Shown: positions 24,911 to 32,840 of the stretch, piece by piece | How the letters are laid out: each line of letters starts with the position of its first letter | Numbering within the stretch: position 1 is the stretch's first letter | Assembly: GCF_029215975.1 (NCBI RefSeq) | Contig: NZ_JAEMVD010000009.1 | Span: 1 to 41,280, forward strand | Source of the DNA: Sulfurimonas sp. SAG-AH-194-C20 | GTDB lineage: Bacteria; Campylobacterota; Campylobacteria; Campylobacterales; Sulfurimonadaceae | Length of the DNA stretch: 41,280 nt | Direction of reading: 5' to 3' | Program-made: the position numbers and the translations under genes | Notes under the pieces: model-generated | The model's database searches: none | Seen by the model: only the letters and a program-made list of their open reading frames with translations | What the model was told of the DNA's origin: nothing

Positions 24911-26607
24911 AAAGTATGTTCTTTGGTTCATCTGATGACATTCTCAAAGTAAAGAAAGAGAGAGATTCGTATAAAAACAAGGTAGAAAGTCTCACACAAG
25001 AAGTGTACGAATTACAAGCAATAATCTCTAAAGAGATAGATAGCACCAAAAAAACAAGTTTTGTAAGTGGAAAAATTCAAAGAATTGAAGAACTTGAAAA
25101 TGAACTAGTTGTACAAAAACAAAGAGTACAAGACGCTAAAAAAATAGCACAAGAAGCGAATCATGTAAAACAAGACTTTTTAGCAAATATGAGACATGAA
25201 GTACGAACTCCGATGAACTCTATAATAGCATTTTCAGATATGCTTGTTCATGAACTACAAAATAAAACACAACTATCTTATGCTAAAAATATCTTTGCAT
25301 CAGGACATAAGCTTCTCTCTTTAATGGACAATATTATAGAACTATCTCGACTAGAGTCAGGTATCTTTGAACTAAAAGACAAAGCTATCGATACTTCACT
25401 CTTTTTTAATACAATTGTCAAAGAGTATGAGTCTAAAGCATACAATAAAGGAATTTTACTCACACTAAAAATAGATGCGGGCATTCCAGAGTCTTTAGTC
25501 CTTGATGATCAAAAAGTTAGAGCTATTTTAGACAATCTTCTTGATAATGCAATAAAGTTTACAAAAAAAGGGACTGTTAGTGTTAAGGTAGTTGTTCAAG
25601 ACATAAATGCTGCCTTAAATAGAACAGATATTGCAATAATTGTCTCAGATACTGGCATCGGAATTGATTTAAGTAACCATAAAAAGATTTTTGAAATTTT
25701 TGAGAAGAGAGAAGAAAATATTACTACTGATTTTCAAGGAACAGGACTAGGTCTTTCGATTAACAAAAAAACTGCAAAGTTAATGCATGGGGATATTAAT
25801 GTCAGTAGTAAACTTGGAGAAGGGTCAATCTTTACATTTACCCTTACTGGACTTGAAATCATTCTTAGTAGTGCTCAAGATACTATGGATGAATCAGATA
25901 TTGATTTTAGTGTTGTAAAACCTGAAGGTGCTACAATAATGGTTATAGATGATGTGAAAAAATCTTGTGAAGTAATTATAGACTCCTTTAAGCAAACAAA
26001 CACAAGAGTACTGACTCATAGTAATCTGAATGAAGCCATTAGTGACTTAAAAGAGAAAAAACTTGACTTAATATTTATAGATATAAATATATTGAGTCTT
26101 GATGAAAATGCTGTTTCTAAGGTTATAGCAAAAATGAGTAAAGCCCCAGTAGTCTCTTTAACATCTACAAGTATAAAAGATGTGGATTTTGTTAAAGATG
26201 GAGTGAAAATAGTAGGACATCTGAAAAAACCAATTTCAAAAATGGAGTTGTTTAAAGTCTCTTTAAAAGTGTTAAACTCTTCTCCTAGACAAGATGGTTT
26301 TTCTTCAAAAAAGATACAAAATAAAAATGAGTTTATTCACTTGGATAAAAAAGCTGTTGAAGAATTTTTACTTAACCACAACAAGCATGTTCTACCTCAT
26401 TTTAACAAAGCAATTGCTACAAATGATTTAGACGTAATGGCTACTTTTGCACAAACCTTACAGCATTTAGCACAAGAGTATAAAATAAACATATTGGTAG
26501 AATTTTCACAAGAACTTTTACAAAAGATAGAGCTTTTCGATATTGAGACTATCAATAGTATGATGTTAGAGTACAAGGGACAGATAAAACGACTTCAAAA
26601 CCTCTAA
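24901..26607 (+). CDS. Soluble hybrid histidine kinase with receiver and degenerate HPt-like tail
   Basis: The 568-residue protein has no membrane helix or recognisable input domain and starts with a coiled coil (about 10-95). His99 in MRHEVRTPMNS is the phosphorylated histidine. The ATPase domain shows LDNLLDNAIKFT, DTGIGI and GTGLGLSI. A receiver (about 340-460) keeps the acidic pair (VIDDV), the Asp in FIDIN, a Thr, and the Lys in LKKP. The last 100 or so residues are helical and look like an HPt domain. However, the AHTLKG-type motif reads AQTLQH, with Gln in place of the phosphorylated His. It overlaps the HD-GYP regulator gene by 10 bases. Input may come through the coiled coil or an interacting sensor. 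Confidence 0.93.
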   Translation: MSLKSMFFGSSDDILKVKKERDSYKNKVESLTQEVYELQAIISKEIDSTKKTSFVSGKIQRIEELENELVVQKQRVQDAKKIAQEANHVKQDFLANMRHEVRTPMNSIIAFSDMLVHELQNKTQLSYAKNIFASGHKLLSLMDNIIELSRLESGIFELKDKAIDTSLFFNTIVKEYESKAYNKGILLTLKIDAGIPESLVLDDQKVRAILDNLLDNAIKFTKKGTVSVKVVVQDINAALNRTDIAIIVSDTGIGIDLSNHKKIFEIFEKREENITTDFQGTGLGLSINKKTAKLMHGDINVSSKLGEGSIFTFTLTGLEIILSSAQDTMDESDIDFSVVKPEGATIMVIDDVKKSCEVIIDSFKQTNTRVLTHSNLNEAISDLKEKKLDLIFIDINILSLDENAVSKVIAKMSKAPVVSLTSTSIKDVDFVKDGVKIVGHLKKPISKMELFKVSLKVLNSSPRQDGFSSKKIQNKNEFIHLDKKAVEEFLLNHNKHVLPHFNKAIATNDLDVMATFAQTLQHLAQEYKINILVEFSQELLQKIELFDIETINSMMLEYKGQIKRLQNL

Positions 26608-26614
26608 AGTATAG

Positions 26615-26620
26615 TATAAT
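26615..26620 (+). promoter_or_regulatory. -10 box for the pyrophosphatase gene
   Basis: TATAAT lies eight bases after the kinase stop and predicts a start near 26627. The AAAGG at 26635-26639 is the ribosome binding site for the ATG at 26646. This gives ppaC a promoter separate from the two-component operon. Confidence 0.5.
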
Positions 26621-26645
26621 TTCAAAAAAAATTTAAAGGCTATAT

Positions 26646-27569
26646 ATGTCAGTTTATGTTTTTGGACACAGAAATCCAGATAGTGACTCTATCGTAGGGG
26701 CTATCGCAATATCATACTTAAAAAATCAGTTAGAAGGTGAAGAGTATGTTGCTTGTCGTCAAGGTGAAATATCTGATGAGACAAAATTTATTTTAGATAC
26801 ATTTAAGGGTACTTTACCTATTCTTAAAACTTCAGTAGCAGGTGAGAAAGTTTATCTTGTTGACTCAACTGACAAAGTACACTTTCAAGATGACATAGAT
26901 GATGCAACTATTCTGGGTATCATAGATCACCATAAACTCGGTGACATTATGACTTCTACACCACTTGAGTGTTGGATACGTCCTATTGGCTGTTCTAACA
27001 CAGTTGTTAAAGAGGTCTATGATGCTTTAGGTGTAGAGATTCCTAAAGATATCGCTGGTATGATGATGATGGCGATTTTAAGTGATACGGTTATCTTTAA
27101 ATCACCTACATGTACAAAAGTAGATACTAAAGCAGTAAAAGAACTTGCAAAAATTGCAGAGATTGAAAACTATAAAGAACTTGCAATGGAGATGTTTATA
27201 GTAAAGTCTGCAACTGCTGGAGCTAGTGCTAGAGATCTTAACACTAAAGACTACAAACCTTTTGTTATGAACGGTGAAAAAGTCGGTGTAAACCAGCTTG
27301 AGATGATAGATATATCTGCACTTGATGACAGAATCGATGAAATTTATGCAGATATGGTGAAGATGAAAGAAGAAGAGGGCTTACATACAATGCTAGTTTT
27401 ACTTACTGACATCATGAAAGAGGGTTCTCAACTTTTATGTGTAAGTGATGATGCTAGTAAAATAGAAGCTGCGTTTGACAAGAAACTTGTAAACAATCAG
27501 ATGTGGTTAGAGGGTGTTCTTAGTCGTAAAAAGCAGGTTATCCCTTTCGTGCAACCCCAGTTTAACTAA
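26646..27569 (+). CDS. ppaC: Manganese-dependent (family II) inorganic pyrophosphatase
   Basis: The enzyme hydrolyses pyrophosphate from biosynthetic reactions. The 307-residue length and DHH-family motifs fit family II. FGHRNPDSDS (residues 6-15) provides metal-binding His8, Asp12 and Asp14, YLVDSTDK contributes another Asp, and IIDHHK is the DHH motif. AILSDTVIFKSPTCT and the C-terminal SRKKQVIPFVQ segment complete the active site. No CBS or DRTGG regulatory insert is present, so it is the simple unregulated form. The last 63 bases overlap the end of batD on the other strand. Confidence 0.97.
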   Translation: MSVYVFGHRNPDSDSIVGAIAISYLKNQLEGEEYVACRQGEISDETKFILDTFKGTLPILKTSVAGEKVYLVDSTDKVHFQDDIDDATILGIIDHHKLGDIMTSTPLECWIRPIGCSNTVVKEVYDALGVEIPKDIAGMMMMAILSDTVIFKSPTCTKVDTKAVKELAKIAEIENYKELAMEMFIVKSATAGASARDLNTKDYKPFVMNGEKVGVNQLEMIDISALDDRIDEIYADMVKMKEEEGLHTMLVLLTDIMKEGSQLLCVSDDASKIEAAFDKKLVNNQMWLEGVLSRKKQVIPFVQPQFN

Positions 27570-28637
27570 TCTTTTTATAGTCTCTTTTTTTATGCTTTTG
27601 AAGCTGAGTTCACTCTCACCTTCAAGTGCATATATCAAACTATCTAACTCTTTATCCTTCCCTAAGTAAACAACTACTTTTGTATATAAGTCATTTTTGG
27701 TACGAGATGATTTTATACTTTTTATAAATGTAGCCTCTTTTTTCTCTCTTTTTCTTGTAAGGATTTTATACAAAACGATAAGCAAGACAAGAGATATAAC
27801 ACCTGCTAAAAAGAAGAAGTACCTCTCCTTATCTTCTATGGTATCACTTGGTGGAGAGATATAGCCCTGTATACTCACTTTAATAGCCTCAGAGACACTC
27901 TTTTTAACAAGTCTATCCTCTTTGTCATAGTAGAGGAGTCTAAACGCAGGAACACAGTAGTCTTTGTCTGCAATGATTTCATACACCTTGGTTTGAAGCT
28001 GTTGGCGTTTACTTGAAGTCGTATACTGTAGGTAAGTAGTAGCATTTTGTATATCAGGCTGAAAAAAATCCAAGTTTAGGATATTTCCATCTCCATAGAG
28101 TGAAAGAGTTAGTGTAACTATCTCTCCTTTAGCTACATTCGTTTTATCTACTGTGCTACTGAGTCTATAGTCCCCAATTGCAGTTATGCCTTTTGGCAGT
28201 TTTTTTACTGCTAGATGAATCGTTTTGGCTATTACAGAAAACTTTTGTGTGTACTTACTTCTGTTGTCAAAGTTTTTGTACTGTCCATCGATTATTTCAG
28301 CTTGAACCTTTAAGTTAGAGAATGAAAAATTTCCCTCATTTTGTGGTGTAAGTGAGTAGTTGATTTCTTCAACACTGTAACCCTCTTTGTCGGTATAGTC
28401 GTTAGAATCTAACTCTTTGACGGTAATGTTAGAAAAAGATAGCTCTTGTATCTCATAATCTTCCAAGTCTTTATATCTAAAAGTGAGTTTGAGTTGTGTA
28501 GTCTCACCTAAGAGTATACTCGCATTTGAAAGTGTGGCATCTAAAGTATAAGCCTTTGGTGTAGCTATAGTTTGAGAAGCATAAAGTAAAGATGTGAAAA
28601 CAGATAAGAAAAATAAAGTACTAATCTTGTAAAACAT
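27507..28637 (-). CDS. batD: BatD-like oxygen tolerance protein
   Basis: This 376-residue protein is the last gene of the bat operon. It has a signal peptide (FFLSVFTSLLYA), and then two beta-rich immunoglobulin-like regions of the BatD type (LDATLSNASILLGETTQLKL, about 33-52; STVDKTNVAKGEIVTLTL, about 175-192). One membrane helix lies near residue 285 (FFLAGVISLVLLIVLY), followed by a cytoplasmic tail. Bat proteins are linked to aerotolerance and stress in other bacteria, but their chemistry is unsettled. The start overlaps the preceding gene by 17 bases. Its 3' end runs 63 bases into the complement of ppaC. Confidence 0.85.
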   Translation of the reverse strand: MFYKISTLFFLSVFTSLLYASQTIATPKAYTLDATLSNASILLGETTQLKLTFRYKDLEDYEIQELSFSNITVKELDSNDYTDKEGYSVEEINYSLTPQNEGNFSFSNLKVQAEIIDGQYKNFDNRSKYTQKFSVIAKTIHLAVKKLPKGITAIGDYRLSSTVDKTNVAKGEIVTLTLSLYGDGNILNLDFFQPDIQNATTYLQYTTSSKRQQLQTKVYEIIADKDYCVPAFRLLYYDKEDRLVKKSVSEAIKVSIQGYISPPSDTIEDKERYFFFLAGVISLVLLIVLYKILTRKREKKEATFIKSIKSSRTKNDLYTKVVVYLGKDKELDSLIYALEGESELSFKSIKKETIKRLVKLGLHERDNLLFTTKNTL

Positions 28638-30126
28638 TTTTGCTCCTTTTATGGGTATCTAGCTTTTGTAAAAATATAATTGGTTTTTGCTTTTTTAAAG
28701 CTTGCAAGATTTTTTCTTCTTCGCTCAAAACTATTTTACTCAAAGTAACTGTATAGTCTGAACTAAGACTCCCTTGCGGCTCTTTTTGCTCTATTGAAAT
28801 TCTTTGTGGTAGTTTATACTTATCTTCTTTATCTTTAGCTATTTTGTGCTTTTGATTGCTTAATATTCTTTTTACTTGCTCTAAATTCTCTTGTGTACTC
28901 TTTTGTTTAACTAAACGCAGCGATTTGAGGTAGTATTTTTTTGCTAGATGTAACTTCTTTATCCTAACATAAGCATTACCAATATTATAATAAACTCTAG
29001 CATTAAAAACATCATCTTTTTCAATACTTTTGAGGTAGCTTTTAATGGCTTCATCATAAAGCTCAAGTCTGTACTGAGTAGTCGCAATATTATAAAGTAC
29101 TACCTGCGTTTGGGGTAGTTTTTTGTATGAAACTAAGGCACTTTCATAGTTAGTCTGTGTATATGAACTTTTGGCGTTTGAGAGATGATAAAAGTCTAAA
29201 ATGGAAGCTCTACTTTGTGTGCTAAAACTCATTAGAGTTATAAATACTATAGTCTGCATGACGCTAGTTTTGAACTCTAGGTCAGAAGCATAAATAAAAA
29301 GAAGTAAACAAAGTGCGAGAAGTAAAGGCACATAAAAGAGTTGCACTTTGTTTAATCCCTTTACATCTGACTTTATAGCTAATGTATTTTGCTCAAGAGT
29401 ATTCATAATACTATTAATGTCATCTGAAGAGTAAGTATATGAAGTGACACTATCGTAAGTAGGCTCTTTTGTAATGCTTAAAATATTTATACTTATATTG
29501 TTATCTTTTGCAAAGTCTAACTCATCTCTAAAGCCTTGCAGAGAAGTTATATCGCTAAGTATAAGAAGGTTTTTATTATTGTAGCTTTTAAACATGATAC
29601 TTGCACCCTCAATGGCCGAAAAAAGATTAGTTTTATTCTCTATAATTTGTGAGTAATTTATACTCTTTGTTATAAACAAAAGGGACTTTTTATCTTCACT
29701 AAGCGGATGAGCTACATAAGCACTCTCTCCAAAGAGCAGTAGTCCAACTCTAAGTTTATACTTAGTGTTCATAAGAGTTTTAATTTTGGACAGAGCTAAC
29801 TCAAGCCTACTTGGATAAACATCATCTTTGAGCATCGACTTTGAGATGTCTAGGGCTATCATAAGGTTTATACTTTTCTCTTTTTCACTTGAGAGAGAGT
29901 GTTTGAGAACTGGTTGTGCTAAAGCTAAAACAAACAAAGTAATGACAAGTAAAAAAAGTCTATACTTTAAAGCGCTCTGTATGAGATGAGAGTTGACACT
30001 TATGGTTTTTAAAATATCTGGTGAAAAGATAGAAGTAAGGGTTTGCTTTTTTGAAGCAAAGGAGTAGAGTAGTAAAAGAAGAGGAAGAACTAAAAGAAAA
30101 AGGTTTAAAGGATGTGCAAAATACAT
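28621..30126 (-). CDS. BatB-BatC fusion: VWA domain membrane protein with TPR repeats
   Basis: This 501-residue protein combines two activities that are often separate. The N-terminal half is BatB-like, with membrane helices near residues 7-24 and 58-72. A von Willebrand A domain follows, whose MIDAS metal site starts with DISKS (Asp93, Ser95, Ser97). A third helix lies near 263-280 and possibly a fourth just after. The C-terminal half has TPR-like repeats at about 315-410 (LYNIATTQYRLELYDEAIKSYL, then VYYNIGNAYVRIKKLHLAKKYY), like BatC. Repeats facing the periplasm could bind partners; that is inference. It overlaps batA by one base (TAATG) and batD by 17 bases. Confidence 0.88.
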   Translation of the reverse strand: MYFAHPLNLFLLVLPLLLLLYSFASKKQTLTSIFSPDILKTISVNSHLIQSALKYRLFLLVITLFVLALAQPVLKHSLSSEKEKSINLMIALDISKSMLKDDVYPSRLELALSKIKTLMNTKYKLRVGLLLFGESAYVAHPLSEDKKSLLFITKSINYSQIIENKTNLFSAIEGASIMFKSYNNKNLLILSDITSLQGFRDELDFAKDNNISINILSITKEPTYDSVTSYTYSSDDINSIMNTLEQNTLAIKSDVKGLNKVQLFYVPLLLALCLLLFIYASDLEFKTSVMQTIVFITLMSFSTQSRASILDFYHLSNAKSSYTQTNYESALVSYKKLPQTQVVLYNIATTQYRLELYDEAIKSYLKSIEKDDVFNARVYYNIGNAYVRIKKLHLAKKYYLKSLRLVKQKSTQENLEQVKRILSNQKHKIAKDKEDKYKLPQRISIEQKEPQGSLSSDYTVTLSKIVLSEEEKILQALKKQKPIIFLQKLDTHKRSKNVLQD

Positions 30127-31037
30127 TATATCTTCTCATCCTCTTTTGATTTGTATGCAAGCGCTAGCGCCAAAAACAGACTTAAAGCAAGAGGATAAAA
30201 GTAGAGGTACTCGATAACTGTAATAGTAGAACGGTTATGAGTACTCGCCTCAAGTGAACTTATTTCTTTATATACTTCATGTAAATCTTTTTTATTGTTA
30301 GCTATAAAACTCTTGGCATTTGTTTTGTTAGAGATAAGCTCTAAGAGGTTGTTGTTACTCTCACCAATGGCTATAGTATATACTTTTATATGATGTTTAT
30401 ACAAGAGTTTTAGAACTATCTCAAGTGGGGTTTTACTAGCTGTATCATCGCCATCACTGAGAAGAATGATGAGTCTCGAAGAGCTAAGAGAGTTTTCTAA
30501 AAGGGTAGTCGCTGTGGCAAGTGAGTCTATGAGTGCCGTACTCCTACCGATAATGCCTATTCTAATGTTTTGTATACTACTCAAAGGAGCAGAGTTGTCA
30601 TAAGAGAGAGGCGAAGCGACAGCACTGCTATCTCCAAAAACAACTAAACCTATTCTGTCGTCGGAACGCTTTCTTATAAAGTCACTTGCTACATCTTGGA
30701 CTACACTCCATCGCGATTGATTATAGTCAAGTTCGTTAAAACCATTTAAACTCATAGAACCACTTGTATCTAAGCTTAGAACTATGTCTAAAGTGTGTCT
30801 ATTTTTATCGGCTATCTCTTGTGTAAAGATTGGGCTTGCGAGGGTTAGTAAAAAGCTAGTAAGTATAGAGTACTTTAAAACAGTGTTTAAAACTGAATTG
30901 CTTTTATTTGAGGGAAGTAGTGTAATGATACTTGGTATATAAAAAGAAGCGACTTTAGTTCTAAAAAACAGTTCAAATGCGATAAACACAAAAAGTACTA
31001 CAAGAGCATAAGGGTATTGACAACTAAACACTTGCAT
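30126..31037 (-). CDS. batA: BatA-like VWA domain membrane protein
   Basis: The 303-residue protein has N-terminal membrane helices near residues 9-24 and 56-70, then a von Willebrand A domain. Its complete MIDAS motif is DTSGSM (Asp90, Ser92, Ser94), with a Thr in GRSTALID and an Asp in LLSDGDD. A final helix lies near residue 280 (YLYFYPLALSLFLALALAY). This is the usual BatA layout, which is also seen in the MoxR-associated VWA proteins. It is coupled by one-base overlaps to the DUF58 gene before it and the batB-batC fusion after it. MoxR ATPases are thought to act on such VWA proteins. Confidence 0.9.
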   Translation of the reverse strand: MQVFSCQYPYALVVLFVFIAFELFFRTKVASFYIPSIITLLPSNKSNSVLNTVLKYSILTSFLLTLASPIFTQEIADKNRHTLDIVLSLDTSGSMSLNGFNELDYNQSRWSVVQDVASDFIRKRSDDRIGLVVFGDSSAVASPLSYDNSAPLSSIQNIRIGIIGRSTALIDSLATATTLLENSLSSSRLIILLSDGDDTASKTPLEIVLKLLYKHHIKVYTIAIGESNNNLLELISNKTNAKSFIANNKKDLHEVYKEISSLEASTHNRSTITVIEYLYFYPLALSLFLALALAYKSKEDEKI

Positions 31038-31891
31038 TATAGACTACTCATAAACACAAGTAGCTTAGTTAAAGGCTCTTCATCTGTATAGATTTTAAGA
31101 TATCTAACACCATTCTTATGGAGTGTATCAAACAAAATGGCATCATCTTCTAAACTTTTTTTCTTAATTTTTAAAACTGCAGACTTATCTATGTTTACAC
31201 TTGCGTTTAGACCTGTTTGAGGGTCGGTTATATTGATTTTACCTAGTGCCAAAGGCTCTTCTTCAAATCTATCTCGCACTATGATGAGTACTACATCATG
31301 TTTATATGCTAAAGAGCCAACATCAAGCATCTGCGTATCTAAAAAATCTCCTACTAAAAATACCAAAGACTTCTTTTGAAGTGTTTCGTTAAAAGCGGCA
31401 GATAAATCTTTATAGTTTATACTTGTACCAAGAAGGGGTAGGGCATGGATGTTCTCTAGCATCTCTCTGACACTAAAGATATGTTTAGACCTTTTTGTTG
31501 ATCGTTGGAGTGTTTGAGTATAGATATAACTCTCATAAGCATCTTGCTGTTTTACAGATGCAAATGCGAGTAGTGCCATAATCTCTTTTAATCTGTCGAT
31601 TTTTAATGTTTGTGTACCAAAGTTGAGTGAAGCATTCAAAAGAGACACTAGGACAATGTTAAGTGCTTTTTCCTCTTGAAAAACTTTGACATGGGGCTTG
31701 TTCATTTTAGCACTGATAATCCAGTCGATATGCTTGATGTCATCACCGGTAGTATACTCTCGAAGTTCTACAAAGTCAGAGCCAAGACCTTTAAAAAAAG
31801 TACTATTTTCTCCAATGTGTGAACTAAAAACACTTTTTTGTGCTTTGATAAGAAGAGGAGCTAAAGAGCTGTCTTTAAGGTACTGGTACAC
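31037..31891 (-). CDS. DUF58 domain protein of the moxR-bat operon
   Basis: DUF58 proteins accompany MoxR ATPases and VWA proteins throughout bacteria, but no reaction is assigned to them. The 284-residue protein contains the family signature GSDFVELREYTTGDDIKHIDW with SAKMNKPHVKVFQEE after it (about 36-75). The C-terminal region is a VWA-like fold without a clear MIDAS, ending with YLKIYTDEEPLTKLLVFMSSL. No membrane helix is seen. Its start overlaps the end of moxR by 17 bases and its stop overlaps batA by one base. Confidence 0.9.
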   Translation of the reverse strand: MYQYLKDSSLAPLLIKAQKSVFSSHIGENSTFFKGLGSDFVELREYTTGDDIKHIDWIISAKMNKPHVKVFQEEKALNIVLVSLLNASLNFGTQTLKIDRLKEIMALLAFASVKQQDAYESYIYTQTLQRSTKRSKHIFSVREMLENIHALPLLGTSINYKDLSAAFNETLQKKSLVFLVGDFLDTQMLDVGSLAYKHDVVLIIVRDRFEEEPLALGKINITDPQTGLNASVNIDKSAVLKIKKKSLEDDAILFDTLHKNGVRYLKIYTDEEPLTKLLVFMSSL

Positions 31892-32798
31892 TTTGTAAAA
31901 GAGCCTCTATAACTGTGTCTGGAGTCATTCCATCGGCTATGGCTTCATAAGAGAGTTTTATGCGGTGCCTAAGAATATCTTTAGCACATAAAACGATGTC
32001 AGAGGGTTTAACATACTCGTTTCCTCTTAAATAAGCTCTCGCTTTAACAGCCTTTAGCATGTCAATAGTAGCACGAGGAGAAGCACCATACTCTATGTAC
32101 TTATGTCTCTCTCTTGTAGCAAAGATAAGTGTAACTATATACTCTTTTAACTCAGTATCAATATGAATATTTTTCACTTCTTCTTTTATATTTGCTAAAT
32201 CTTCTTTAGTGAGTACTGCATTTATCTCTTGGAAACTTGCAGTAGCTGCTTTTTCGGCTATTTCTAACTCTTGTTCGGGTGAGTTATATCCTACTACTAC
32301 TTTAAACATAAACCTATCAAGTTGTGCTTCAGGAAGTGAATAAGCCCCCTCTTGTTCTATTGGGTTTTGTGTTGCTAAAACTAAAAAAGGCTTCTCTATG
32401 AGAAAACTCTCATCTCCGATAGTCACTTGCTTTTCTTGCATAACTTCAAGCAGAGCAGACTGTACTTTCGCAGGAGCACGGTTAATCTCATCTGCTAAAA
32501 GAAGGTTTGTAAAGACTGGTCCATGCTTGATTTTAAAGTCACCAGATTTAACATCATAAATCTCAGCTCCGATGATGTCTGATGGAAGTAAGTCAGGTGT
32601 AAATTGTACACGCTTAAAGTTGAGATTAAGTGCTTTAGCAAGTGCATTTACAGCTGTTGTTTTAGCAAGTCCAGGGACACCTTCGAGTAAAATGTGACCA
32701 TCTGTGAAGAGACCGATTAAAAGAGCATCAAGCATATCGCTATGCCCGATCAGCTGTTTTGAAATCTCTTCTTTAAGAAGTTTTAGCTTTGTTTTCAT
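31875..32798 (-). CDS. moxR: MoxR-family AAA+ ATPase
   Basis: This 307-residue ATPase is thought to act as a chaperone that activates or assembles VWA-domain partners. Walker A is GVPGLAKTT (residues 40-48), Walker B is LLLADEINRAP, and sensor 1 lies in ATQNPIEQEG. The arginine-finger region is PEAQLDRFMFK, all typical of MoxR. It heads the minus-strand operon moxR, DUF58, batA, batB-batC fusion, batD, in which every junction overlaps. It lies 42 bases after the acyl-CoA ligase gene. The ATG has no Shine-Dalgarno sequence, and a TATTAT box eight bases upstream may drive a leaderless message. Confidence 0.95.
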   Translation of the reverse strand: MKTKLKLLKEEISKQLIGHSDMLDALLIGLFTDGHILLEGVPGLAKTTAVNALAKALNLNFKRVQFTPDLLPSDIIGAEIYDVKSGDFKIKHGPVFTNLLLADEINRAPAKVQSALLEVMQEKQVTIGDESFLIEKPFLVLATQNPIEQEGAYSLPEAQLDRFMFKVVVGYNSPEQELEIAEKAATASFQEINAVLTKEDLANIKEEVKNIHIDTELKEYIVTLIFATRERHKYIEYGASPRATIDMLKAVKARAYLRGNEYVKPSDIVLCAKDILRHRIKLSYEAIADGMTPDTVIEALLQSVPVP

Positions 32799-32840
32799 AG
32801 TAGTTATAATAGCTGAGTTATGTTAAGTTTAAGTAAATTA

